The notes under the pieces: generated by a model
Databases searched by the model: none
What the model was told of the DNA's origin: nothing
The model's input: the letters and a program-made list of their open reading frames with translations, nothing else
Position numbers and translations under genes: made by a program
Assembly: GCF_014222285.1 (NCBI RefSeq)
Contig: NZ_JACKZS010000033.1
Coordinates: forward strand, 1 to 50,205
Source: Nostoc sp. UCD121
GTDB lineage: Bacteria > Cyanobacteriota > Cyanobacteriia > Cyanobacteriales > Nostocaceae
Direction of reading: 5' to 3'
DNA: 50,205 nucleotides
In this document: positions 25,213 through 33,739 of the stretch, in pieces
Position numbering within the stretch: position 1 is the first letter of the stretch
How the letters are laid out: every line of letters starts with the position of its first letter

Positions 25213-25293
25213 AAGTAATACATCCAACTGTAATATGATACTGATTATCCCAGATAAGTCTAAGTATAAAGAGCGATCTAAATACTAATTAGG

Positions 25294-25311
25294 TTGTGAT
25301 ATAGATCACAA
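25294..25311. promoter_or_regulatory. CRP-type binding site
   Basis: TTGTGAT at 25294-25300 and ATCACAA at 25305-25311 form a perfect palindrome containing TGTGA-N6-TCACA, the consensus for cAMP receptor proteins (SYCRP1 in Synechocystis, AnCrpA in Anabaena). It is 82 bases upstream of the minus-strand gene at 25212 and 371 bases upstream of the STAS gene at 25683. Either or both could be targets. The rest of 25213-25682 holds no gene that I can support. Confidence 0.75.
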
Positions 25312-25682
25312 TCAATTAATTAAATAGATAATTCGCTATGACTTGGCGTATGCCATCAGCAACGCTAAAGTAGGAGATTTAACTTACCGTTAAGACTTGG
25401 CTAAATTAGCCTTAGTTATAGACTAAGCAAGTTTTATCAGCATAGTTACTGATGATTTGTTTGCTCTATGACTGTCTATGTTGATTGTTTTTGAACTGAG
25501 ATAAAAAAAAAGTATATCTAAACACATTTTAACCTGGAATTATAACAATCTTTAAACAGAGATACTAAAGAAATAAAGATTCAGCAAAGAGAGCTAAGAC
25601 GTATGGTCGATGCAACAGAATAGAGTTTATGTTCAAATAATCTTTAGCGTGACGCTTCAATAATTCTCAATAGGATGTAACT

Positions 25683-26033
25683 ATGCAAGCAGTGCTTAAC
25701 TATCCCAAAATTGCAGTCATTCGCCCCCAAGGGTATTTGAATGCGACAAACGCCTTGGAATTTGAACGAGATATGACCACAGCGTTGGTACAAAATGATA
25801 TTTCCATCTTGGTAGTAGACCTCGCAGCAGTAGAATCCTTAGATAGCGCGGGGTTAATGGCATTGTTATCTACACACAAACTGGCTCTGAGTTTAGAACG
25901 GGGTTTGCGACTTTGTGCTGTAGCTCCGTCAATTAGAATTATTTTTGAACTAACGCAACTCGATAGCGTATTTGAAATATTGGATAGTGAAGTTGAGTTA
26001 GCTGCAACAGAACTTACAACTGTATGTATGTAA
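25683..26033 (+). CDS. STAS-domain anti-sigma factor antagonist
   Basis: This 116-residue single STAS domain protein is of the SpoIIAA/RsbV class and is expected to act in a partner-switching cascade with a serine kinase/anti-sigma factor and a PP2C phosphatase. The phosphorylation loop ESLDSAGLMALLSTHKLAL is intact, with the conserved Ser in LDSAG as the candidate site. The first strand IAVIRPQGYLNATNA is typical. The ATG at 25683 has AGGATG at 25673-25678 as ribosome site. No kinase or phosphatase partner adjoins. Cyanobacteria lack sigma-B, so the output target is uncertain. A CRP-like site lies 371 bases upstream. Confidence 0.92.
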   Translation: MQAVLNYPKIAVIRPQGYLNATNALEFERDMTTALVQNDISILVVDLAAVESLDSAGLMALLSTHKLALSLERGLRLCAVAPSIRIIFELTQLDSVFEILDSEVELAATELTTVCM

Positions 26034-26171
26034 AAGCACAAAAGTTCGGTTAAAAAGTGGAGTTTATGTAAAGGAGTTATAAGTTACAACGAGAAACTAT
26101 GTTAGGAGACCTAATTCAATGCTAATGTTTTGTTTGGGTAGCTGTAATTAAGGTAGCTAGAAAATAGCACA

Positions 26172-28838
26172 GTGGCTGTTGCAGTTGAGAAATTAATAAC
26201 ATCGGATATTTTAAAACCAGGGCGTTACCTTGGTAATGAGCGTTTAGCAGTACACAAAGCTTGGGATAAGGCAGGAATACGCTGGGTATTAACCTACCCG
26301 GAAGTATATGAAGTCGGTGCATCTAATTTAGGGCACGTTATCCTATACAACATCTTGAATGCCCAACCGCGTCAATTGTGTGATCGCGCCTACCTCCCAG
26401 GAAAAGACCTGGCAGCCAAACTACGCGAAACTAATACGCCATTGTTTGCGGTAGAGTCAAAGCGATCGCTCACAGACTTCGACATCTTAGGTTTTAGCCT
26501 CAGTTACGAACTGGGTGCAACTAATATCTTAGAAATGTTGGATCTGGCTGGAATTCCATTGACGTGGAGAGAAAGGCAAAAAGCGGTGGAAGCAGGGGGA
26601 GAATTTACTAACCTCCAATCCCAGTTTCCGTTAATTTTTGCTGGTGGGCAAACAGCAACATCGAATCCTGAGCCTTACGCTGACTTTTTCGACTTTATCG
26701 CCCTTGGGGATGGAGAGGAACTGCTCCCAGAAATTGGTTTGGTATTGGAAGAAGGCAAACAAGCAGGATTGAGTCGGGAAGATATATTACTGGATTTGGC
26801 ACAGATACCAGGCGTATATGTCCCTCAGTTTTACGACATGGCAGAAGATGGCTCAGTTCATCCTCGTCGCTCTGACGTACCAAAACGAATTCTGCGACGG
26901 GTGGCAACCCCCATACCAGCATATTCCATTGGGCTAGTTCCTTACGTAGAAACGGTGCATGACCGTTTGACAATTGAGATTCGGCGTGGTTGCACTCGTG
27001 GCTGTCGCTTCTGTCAACCAGGAATGCTGACTCGGCCAGCACGGGATGTAGAACCCAATAAGGTTGTAGAAGCAATTGAACAGGGAATGCGGGCAACTGG
27101 TTACAATGAGTTTTCCCTACTATCTCTGAGTTGTTCTGATTACTTGTCCCTACCAGCAGTGGGGATGGAAATCAAAAATCGCTTAAAAAATGAAAATATT
27201 TCTCTGACTCTACCAAGCCAACGGGTAGACAGATTTGATGAAAATATTGCCAATATCCTTGGAGGTACACGGCAAGGTGGACTAACTTTTGCTCCAGAAG
27301 CTGGAACTCAGCGGATGCGAGACATCGTAAATAAAGGTTTGACGAATGAAGAATTGTTGCGGGGAGTAAAAACCGCTTGGGAGCAAGGCTGGGATAAAAT
27401 CAAGTTGTATTTTATGATTGGCTTGCCGGGTGAGACGGATGTTGATGTTTTGGGCATTGCGGAAACAGTCAGCTGGCTACAGCGAGAATGTCGAGGCAAA
27501 GGCAGAAAACCCCTGAACTTTAACCTGACAATTTCTAACTTTACGCCCAAGCCCCATACACCATTCCAGTGGCACTCAGTTTCTACCACTGAATTTAAGC
27601 GCAAACAAAACCTGTTGCGGCAAGAATTCCGTCGGATGAAGGGAATGAAGGTAAATTTTACCGATGTCCGCATTTCGGCAATGGAAGATTTTGTGGGACG
27701 AGGCGATCGCAATTTGAGCAAAGTAGTCCGCCGCGCCTGGGAATTGGGTGCAGGGATGGATTCCTGGTATGAAAATTTAGATCAAGCTTTTAGCGCTTGG
27801 GAAGATGCGATCGCTCAATCCGATCTAGATTGGAAATACCGCCAAGTAGAAAATGGCGAATGGAATTTGTTTCACGCACAACAGCAGAACAAATCGCCAG
27901 ATGCGGAAAATGCCCAATTCCTCAGTTCTCACTCCCTAGATACTCCCTTACCTTGGGATCATATTGATACCGGGATTGATAAAAACTGGCTCAAAGAAGA
28001 CTTGCTACGCGCCTTAGCAGCAGCAATTGTACCCGACTGCTCTTTTGAAGGTTGTTCTCACTGTGGCGTATGTGGAACCGACTTTGGCCATAACATCGTG
28101 ATTGAATCACCTGTTATCCCACAATTCGCTGGCGATTTTGTTCCCAACACAACCAAGGCCCAACGACTGCGAGTTTGGTTTGGAAAACAGGGTAATATGG
28201 CTTTGGTAAGCCACCTAGATTTAATCCGTCTGTTTGACCGAGTTGTGCGGCGAGCAGGCTTACCAATTGCTTTCACTGGTGGGTTTCATCCAATGCCGCG
28301 AATTTCTGTAGCAACTGCTTTGGCTCTAGGTGCTACTAGTAGCGGTGAAATTGCGGATTTTGAGTTAACTGTACCAGTAAACATCGATATTTTTCGAGAA
28401 GAATTGGTTCGGGAAATGCCCACAGACATACCTATATATAATGTGGAGCAGATAGATTTAAAAACTCCCGCAGCTACTCAACTGCTAGAAACCGCAGAAT
28501 ATTTAATTACCGTAGCAGCACTTGGAGAAACAACACCTATACAATGGCAAAACTGGATTGATACCATCAAAGCAAAAGATGAGCTTTGGTACGAGCATAC
28601 AACAAAGTCAGGCAAGAGCAAGTTAATAAATCTGCGCGATCGCTTATTTGAACTGGAATTAGTAGAAACCCACAACGGCATTGCAGAATCTATGTCTGTT
28701 ATCCGTTATGTAGGTAGCTATCGCCAAGATGGTTTTCTATTGCGTCCCGAACAAATCCTGTTTATGCTAGGGATAGTGGCTAATGGAGAATTTCAACTCC
28801 TGCACATCCACCGCAATCGGCTAATTTTAGCGGTATAA
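26172..28838 (+). CDS. TIGR03960-type B12-binding radical SAM protein with C-terminal DUF2344
   Basis: This 888-residue protein has an N-terminal B12-binding-like domain (YPEVYEVGASNLGHVILYNI; GFSLSYELGATNILEMLDLA), a radical SAM domain with RRGCTRGCRFCQPG (Cys274, 278, 281), and from about residue 660 a DUF2344 (TIGR03936) domain starting RLRVWFGKQGNMALVSHLDL. Between the last two is a Cys-rich stretch CSFEGCSHCGVCGTD. The fusion is the common bacterial form; in some species the parts are separate genes. The start is GTG at 26172, with only a weak ribosome site. It precedes rne, a linkage frequent in cyanobacteria and other bacteria and suggestive of an RNA- or ribosome-related role. Substrate unknown. 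Confidence 0.9.
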   Translation: MAVAVEKLITSDILKPGRYLGNERLAVHKAWDKAGIRWVLTYPEVYEVGASNLGHVILYNILNAQPRQLCDRAYLPGKDLAAKLRETNTPLFAVESKRSLTDFDILGFSLSYELGATNILEMLDLAGIPLTWRERQKAVEAGGEFTNLQSQFPLIFAGGQTATSNPEPYADFFDFIALGDGEELLPEIGLVLEEGKQAGLSREDILLDLAQIPGVYVPQFYDMAEDGSVHPRRSDVPKRILRRVATPIPAYSIGLVPYVETVHDRLTIEIRRGCTRGCRFCQPGMLTRPARDVEPNKVVEAIEQGMRATGYNEFSLLSLSCSDYLSLPAVGMEIKNRLKNENISLTLPSQRVDRFDENIANILGGTRQGGLTFAPEAGTQRMRDIVNKGLTNEELLRGVKTAWEQGWDKIKLYFMIGLPGETDVDVLGIAETVSWLQRECRGKGRKPLNFNLTISNFTPKPHTPFQWHSVSTTEFKRKQNLLRQEFRRMKGMKVNFTDVRISAMEDFVGRGDRNLSKVVRRAWELGAGMDSWYENLDQAFSAWEDAIAQSDLDWKYRQVENGEWNLFHAQQQNKSPDAENAQFLSSHSLDTPLPWDHIDTGIDKNWLKEDLLRALAAAIVPDCSFEGCSHCGVCGTDFGHNIVIESPVIPQFAGDFVPNTTKAQRLRVWFGKQGNMALVSHLDLIRLFDRVVRRAGLPIAFTGGFHPMPRISVATALALGATSSGEIADFELTVPVNIDIFREELVREMPTDIPIYNVEQIDLKTPAATQLLETAEYLITVAALGETTPIQWQNWIDTIKAKDELWYEHTTKSGKSKLINLRDRLFELELVETHNGIAESMSVIRYVGSYRQDGFLLRPEQILFMLGIVANGEFQLLHIHRNRLILAV

Positions 28839-29691
28839 TCCCTGTAGGGCAGCTTGCTAGTAGTTGTCCTAACATGGCACATCGTCGGAATTGATTTTTA
28901 GCAAGGTTGCGTTAGAATGGGGTGAAGAGAATTTTTCTGGCGCTGCATTGAAATTAGCTGGTTCACTACCCTGGTGTTCAGGGGGCGAAAGCAAAGATAT
29001 TAGAGTGCAACTTCTAGGATTTTATCCCAGATAAACTGAGGCAGATTAAAGAACACACACTCTCTCTATAGCTACCTTGTGAATCAGTAACTAACAGCAG
29101 GCTCGGTTAGCTTCTCTAAATCCATACTTTTCCAACAACTGCTGAATGTCTAATCCACAGTATTGCCCAAGAGCTAGCGCGTTACTCTTCTAGAGTTGTT
29201 CGCCCTTGGTGTTACCGTAGGGTAAACAACTACTGTAGGTTAAGCCGATTTGCAGACGTTCACCAGACGCGCAAAGCGCGGCTTAAAAGTAGGGTAGCAG
29301 CTGGTGTTGCTGAGTATAACCCTAAGAATAAATCCAGGGAATGGAAAATAGAAATAGTTTCTTTTTCTTAACGACTTCAGTAGGTTACTCTCAAAAAATG
29401 CTTCCTGAGTTAAAAACTCACTCAGGATTCAAAACTTTCAACTCAGAACTCTCTTCATTGAGAGTATTGCATTGCAAATCAACCATAGATGGTTGATTTA
29501 ATTGCTTAAACATGCAGCCGTTCTGGAATAATCCGCCGTGAAAACGCTCTTAAGAGCGCCAATAGCTATTTAACTTAGAACATCAGGTTTGCGATTTTTA
29601 TCATCAGTAGCGCCTTTTGAGGGTTGCAAGGGCAACAAAGGTATAACAAACCTCCAGACCTATTGGTGCTGACAATTTTTGAGGAAATTGA
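28839..29691 (+). promoter_or_regulatory. Long structured leader region of rne
   Basis: This 853-base spacer carries no supported gene. Its last third is rich in hairpins: TCCTGAG/CTCAGGA (29403-29409, 29421-29427); ACTCTC/GAGAGT (29448-29453, 29460-29465); AAATCAACCA/TGGTTGATTT (29476-29485, 29490-29499) with a TAGA loop; and the 14-base palindrome CGCTCTTAAGAGCG (29545-29558). None has a terminator T-tract. Bacterial RNase E genes, including cyanobacterial ones, are known for long leaders through which the enzyme controls its own mRNA; the same is inferred here. The ribosome site is TTTGAGGAAATTG before ATG 29692. Confidence 0.55.
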
Positions 29692-31851
29692 ATGCCAAAA
29701 CAAATTATCATCGCGGAGCAGCACCAAATTGCTGCTGTCTTTTCCGAAGATCAAATACAGGAACTCGTTGTTGCTACCGGTCATCATCAAATAGGTGATA
29801 TCTACTTAGGAGTAGTAGAAAACGTATTGCCTGGGATAGATGCCGCTTTTGTGAATATTGGCGACCCAGAGCGCAACGGTTTTATTCACGTCACCGACTT
29901 GGGCCCATTGAAGCTAAAGCGTACCGCAGCAGCCATTACAGAACTATTAGCACCACAGCAGAAAGTTTTGGTGCAAGTAATGAAAGAGCCAACGGGAACA
30001 AAAGGGCCCAGGCTCACGGGTAATATCACCTTACCCGGACGCTACGTAGTACTGATGCCCTATGGTAGGGGCGTAAATTTATCCCGACGAATTAAAAGTG
30101 AAAGTGAGCGCAACCGCTTGCGGGCACTAGCGATTTTGGTCAAACCGGCGGGAATGGGTTTGCTCGTGCGTACAGAAGCCGAAGGCAAACCAGAAGAAGC
30201 GATTATGGAAGATTTGGAGTTGCTGCAAAAGCAATGGGAGGCGATTCAGCAGGAAGCGCATTCTACCCGTGCCCCAGCACTGCTCAACCGAGACGATGAC
30301 TTTATCCAGCGCGTATTGCGGGATATGTACGGCGCGGATGTCAATCGGATTGTCGTAGATTCCAGTACTGGCTTGAAGCGTGTGAAGCAGTACTTGCAGA
30401 ATTGGAGTGGTGGTCAAACACCGCAAGGATTGTTGATTGACCATCACCGCGATCGCTCCCCAATTTTAGAGTACTTCCGCATCAGTGCTGCCATTCGAGA
30501 AGCACTGAAACCAAGAGTAGACCTACCTTCTGGCGGTTACATCATTATCGAGCCAACGGAGGCATTAACCGTAATTGATGTTAACTCAGGTTCCTTCACG
30601 CGATCGGCGACAGCCAGAGAAACAGTTTTATGGACAAACTGCGAAGCTGCAACAGAAATTGCTCGCCAGTTGCGTCTGCGGAATATTGCTGGAGTGATTG
30701 TGGTTGATTTCATCGATATGGAATCCCGACGTGACCAACTGCAAGTTCTCGAACACTTTAATAAAGGACTCAAAGCAGACAAAGCTCGTCCCCAGATTGC
30801 TCAACTTACGGAACTGGGTTTAGTAGAATTGACCCGTAAACGTCAGGGTCAAAATATTTACGAATTGTTTGGTGAAACTTGTCCCACCTGTGGCGGTTTA
30901 GGGCATACTGTGCGTCTGCCTGGAGAACTTGAAAATCGATTACCAATACCAGCAGAAACACCAGAGCGTGAGCGTTTTGTATCTCTACCTCACCGAGAAC
31001 CACGTCAGCCATCTGCCCGCGTCCCGGAACCACGAGAAACTTATGATGGATTTGGGGAAGCATTTGACGGCGACTCGGAATCGACTAACCTAAATCTGAT
31101 TAATCATCCTAGTTATCAAGAACTTAATGATAATAAGCGTCGTACCCGCACTCGCCGCAGTCGAATTGGCATCAATGGGTTAAACGGGAAAGATGAATCT
31201 CGGGTTATTGCCAATCCATTAGCTTTTGCCAACGAGCCAGATTTAGACCTTGATATAGAACCAGAATTAGGAGTTACACCAGAAATTCCCTCACCCACCC
31301 TTGGTAAACCAGGATGGAATGAAAGAGTAGAGCGCACTGTAGAGCGTGCTAAAGTTATCAAGCCAGAACCAGTTAAACCAGTGGTAGAACCACCGGAGAT
31401 TAGAACTGTAGAAATGAGCCTCCAGGAACAGGATATGTTTGCCTTGATGGGAATATCTCCCTTGGTGAAGTTAGAGCAAGAGGTTAAAAATACCAAATCT
31501 GTGATTATTAACGTGATTCAGCCTGGTCAAGTGCGAACAACTCCCACTGAATCTGTCTTAGAATCACCTATTGCCCAAAAAGTACCACCTGAAGTAATTG
31601 CAACTAAGTCACCAATACCAAAAGTTATTGAGCCAGAACAAAAATCTTTGATAGAAGAGACAGCTGAACCATCTGAATTGACTGCCAATCCTTCGGAAAG
31701 CTTGTCTGCAAAAGCCTCCGTCAAAGCGATCGCAGATGAAAATGATGCCAACAGCGCTGCCAATGCGATCGCAGATGAAAGCGATGCAAACAGCGCCGCT
31801 ACTGCTAGCCGCCGTCGCCGCCGTCGTTCCTCAGCGATTGAGGATAATTAA
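29692..31851 (+). CDS. rne: Ribonuclease E/G
   Basis: This 719-residue endoribonuclease carries out mRNA decay and RNA maturation. It has the S1 domain near residues 35-120 (DIYLGVVENVLPGIDAAFVN), the 5'-sensor/RNase H-like region, and the DNase I-like catalytic domain with metal-binding Asp296 (VIDVNSGSF) and Asp339 (VVDFIDME). The zinc-link CPTC has Cys397 and Cys400. The non-catalytic tail from about residue 420 is rich in Pro, Glu and charged residues. It ends with the nonapeptide RRRRRRSSA at 707-715, which in cyanobacteria has been reported to bind polynucleotide phosphorylase. A 13-residue tandem duplication, AIADE(N/S)DANSAA plus one residue, directly precedes it. rnhB follows 8 bases downstream. 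Confidence 0.97.
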   Translation: MPKQIIIAEQHQIAAVFSEDQIQELVVATGHHQIGDIYLGVVENVLPGIDAAFVNIGDPERNGFIHVTDLGPLKLKRTAAAITELLAPQQKVLVQVMKEPTGTKGPRLTGNITLPGRYVVLMPYGRGVNLSRRIKSESERNRLRALAILVKPAGMGLLVRTEAEGKPEEAIMEDLELLQKQWEAIQQEAHSTRAPALLNRDDDFIQRVLRDMYGADVNRIVVDSSTGLKRVKQYLQNWSGGQTPQGLLIDHHRDRSPILEYFRISAAIREALKPRVDLPSGGYIIIEPTEALTVIDVNSGSFTRSATARETVLWTNCEAATEIARQLRLRNIAGVIVVDFIDMESRRDQLQVLEHFNKGLKADKARPQIAQLTELGLVELTRKRQGQNIYELFGETCPTCGGLGHTVRLPGELENRLPIPAETPERERFVSLPHREPRQPSARVPEPRETYDGFGEAFDGDSESTNLNLINHPSYQELNDNKRRTRTRRSRIGINGLNGKDESRVIANPLAFANEPDLDLDIEPELGVTPEIPSPTLGKPGWNERVERTVERAKVIKPEPVKPVVEPPEIRTVEMSLQEQDMFALMGISPLVKLEQEVKNTKSVIINVIQPGQVRTTPTESVLESPIAQKVPPEVIATKSPIPKVIEPEQKSLIEETAEPSELTANPSESLSAKASVKAIADENDANSAANAIADESDANSAATASRRRRRRSSAIEDN
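31726..31803 (+). repeat. 39-bp in-frame tandem duplication in the rne tail
   Basis: Two 39-base copies (31726-31764 and 31765-31803) each start with the HIP1 octamer GCGATCGC followed by AGATGAA. They encode AIADENDANSAAN and AIADESDANSAAT. The copies differ at several positions. The duplication lengthens the disordered linker directly before the predicted PNPase-binding nonapeptide. Confidence 0.9.
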
Positions 31852-31859
31852 TTTGCTTT

Positions 31860-32516
31860 ATGGTAGAAACATCGCCAACGCCCTTGGAACAATCCAACTG
31901 GCTGGAGTTTTCTACCTTGTCAGGAATTCCAGGATTGGTTGCAGGTGTGGATGAAGTAGGGCGAGGCGCTCTATTTGGCCCGGTGGTGGCGGCAGCAGTG
32001 ATCCTCCCGGATCGTGCTTTGCCAATACTGATGGCAGCTAAAATTAAAGACAGTAAAAAGTTGTCTAGTTCTCGGAGAACTCAGCTAGCACAGCAAATTT
32101 GTAGGCTGGCTATAGACTGGAAAATTGGGTTTGCTTCTACTGCCGAAATTGACAAGATAAATATTTTGCAAGCGACACTATTAGCAATGAGGCGGGCTGT
32201 ACTGAAGTTAAAGGTACAGCCTGCACTCTGCTTGGTTGATGGCAATCAGTCAATCAAAGACTTGCTATTGCCACAACAAACAATAGTTAAGGGAGATGAG
32301 CGATCGCTCGCTATTGCCTCTGCTAGTATTGTTGCCAAGGTTTGGCGTGATGATTTGGTTCTGCGTCTAGCATTGAAATACCCTATGTACAACCTAGAGC
32401 GTAACAAGGGCTATGGTAGCCAACGGCATTTGCTGGCTCTGCAACAATACGGGCCATCGCCCCTACATCGTCAGTCTTTTCGTCCTTGCCAAATCAAAGT
32501 ACTGAATGCTGAGTGA
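31860..32516 (+). CDS. rnhB: Ribonuclease HII
   Basis: RNase HII removes ribonucleotides and RNA primers from RNA-DNA hybrids. The 218-residue protein has the active-site motif GVDEVGRGALFGPVVAAAVIL split at residues 31-51 (the DEVGRG Asp-Glu pair), KDSKKLSSSRR, CLVDGNQ with the third acidic residue, and ASIVAKVWRDDL with the fourth. It starts 8 bases after the rne stop and is cotranscribed with it, an order conserved in cyanobacteria. The last codons (LNAE then stop) lie in one arm of an inverted repeat shared with the convergent gene. Confidence 0.96.
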   Translation: MVETSPTPLEQSNWLEFSTLSGIPGLVAGVDEVGRGALFGPVVAAAVILPDRALPILMAAKIKDSKKLSSSRRTQLAQQICRLAIDWKIGFASTAEIDKINILQATLLAMRRAVLKLKVQPALCLVDGNQSIKDLLLPQQTIVKGDERSLAIASASIVAKVWRDDLVLRLALKYPMYNLERNKGYGSQRHLLALQQYGPSPLHRQSFRPCQIKVLNAE

Positions 32517-32538
32517 TTAAATGATTACTCAGCATTCA
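32503..32538. terminator. Inverted repeat spanning both ends of convergent rnhB and the DUF1997 gene
   Basis: TGAATGCTGAGT at 32503-32514 is a perfect complement of ACTCAGCATTCA at 32527-32538, with a 12-base loop that contains both stop codons. Each arm encodes the final Leu-Asn-Ala-Glu of one gene. T-tracts are weak on both sides, so it is a bidirectional hairpin of uncertain termination strength. Confidence 0.75.
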
Positions 32539-33112
32539 AGATTGGCAATTCGGTACTGTCACTGTCAAGCCCTCTATCTTTAGTTTGTGATATTACCCAG
32601 TAGCGATAATCAGCCAAAAGTTGATTTAATAAACGTTGCTTAACCGACAACAGCACGCTTTTGAGCAAACCATTACCAGTAGCTTCTAAAATTGGCTTAG
32701 GAGTAAAGGAAAATGGCGGTGGTAAATCCACAAGCACTTCTAAATCAGCCCTTCCTTGCAGACGAGTGCCAGTGCTAAACTCTTTGGGAGACAAATGCCC
32801 TTTTAAATTAAGGGCAAAGCGCTGGTTAATATACTCGAAACCCAGGATTTCACAGCCTAGCGATCGCAAATAAATTATTCCATTTGATTCTGCCCAAACT
32901 CTCATGTCTACAGTCGGTTGAATGCTTAATGACATAAAAGTGAGCGGACGCATTTTTAAGCGAAATACTTCCTCTGAAAGCTGCTGAATTCGGGTGTTGT
33001 CAGCTAAAGCCTTAACCAGACGTTGAGGCTGGCGTAAGTAGTGCTGAATGTGAATAGGCTGCTCTGGAACAGCGATTTCAACCGATTGGGAGGCAGTAAA
33101 CCGGGTAGCCAT
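32525..33112 (-). CDS. DUF1997 family protein
   Basis: This 195-residue soluble protein belongs to the cyanobacterial and plastid DUF1997 family. Conserved parts include the QPIHIQHYLRQPQRLVKALAD start, LKMRPLTFMSLSIQPTVDM, and a beta-rich SRPBCC/coenzyme Q-binding-like pattern (LNLKGHLSP...LQGRADLEVLVDLPPPF). A helix near the end (LLKSVLLSVKQRLLNQLLADYR) fits that fold. Function unknown. It converges on rnhB with only 8 bases between stop codons and ends in the same LNAE tail. Confidence 0.85.
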   Translation of the reverse strand: MATRFTASQSVEIAVPEQPIHIQHYLRQPQRLVKALADNTRIQQLSEEVFRLKMRPLTFMSLSIQPTVDMRVWAESNGIIYLRSLGCEILGFEYINQRFALNLKGHLSPKEFSTGTRLQGRADLEVLVDLPPPFSFTPKPILEATGNGLLKSVLLSVKQRLLNQLLADYRYWVISQTKDRGLDSDSTELPILNAE

Positions 33113-33739
33113 GAGCGGATAAAAATATCTGTCTTTTAATTTTAATATTTTTTAACAACTTAAATCTGATTATTAGAAAAGTGCAAAATTATCGTTGCTT
33201 ATCAGCTATACAGCATTAGCAAAAATTTGGTACGCTCATTACTATCTTTAGTTCAAGAAATATAGATTAGGATTAGCCCTTTCAAGGTGGGTAAAAATTT
33301 TGGTCAATAAATTCCTCTTTAAGCTCTATACTCTGTGCCATCTGCCTCTCTGTGGTTAAAAAGAATACTTTTAAACCGCAGAGGCACAGAGACCTCTGAG
33401 AAAAAATAAGAGATTTTACGAGTTACCTTGAAAGGGCTAAGATTAGGATTTAACTCTTGACACAAAGTAAAAAATGTGAATTTTTATTTGGTGAAAAACT
33501 AACATAATTGCTCTGAAGATTTCAGAGCAATTTCGCCAAAAAAACTGCCAGAGAATCTATTTGGTAGAAGACTGATTTTAATAATTTGTTTTCCTAGATA
33601 CAGATTTCGGTCTATTCGTTTAGTGGGTAAATTTTAGAGATAACAGTTTTTACTAATAGTAAATATTGAATATATTTGTCAAAGCCAAAATCTCATAATC
33701 TCTGTTTACACATTAAACTCACAACTCAAGGCTAAAGGC
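33113..33739. other. Intergenic region DUF1997 to pheA
   Basis: Besides the MITE at 33275-33439, this stretch holds the divergent promoters of the DUF1997 gene and pheA. A hairpin TTGCTCTGAA/TTTCAGAGCAA lies at about 33508-33530. No small gene is seen. An NtcA site was looked for and not found. Confidence 0.4.
33275..33439. mobile_element. MITE with 16-bp terminal inverted repeats and flanking direct repeats
   Basis: TTAGCCCTTTCAAGGT at 33273-33288 is the perfect complement of ACCTTGAAAGGGCTAA at 33425-33440. AGATTAGGATT occurs directly outside on both sides (33264-33274 and 33440-33450), which reads as a target-site duplication of about 8 to 11 bases; the exact boundary is ambiguous by one or two bases. 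The interior is a long imperfect palindrome with GCCTCTCTGTGG facing CCGCAGAGGC. No open reading frame is present, so it would be a non-autonomous element. A degenerate relative is at 2119-2195 and a half-site at about 19600-19628. Confidence 0.85.

Noticed and set aside
28873..29034. A 53-codon frame with coding-like composition (KVALEWGEENFSGAALKLAG) in the rne leader
   Set aside because: It has no ATG or GTG with a ribosome site, and the length is within chance for this base composition. It might be a gene fossil.
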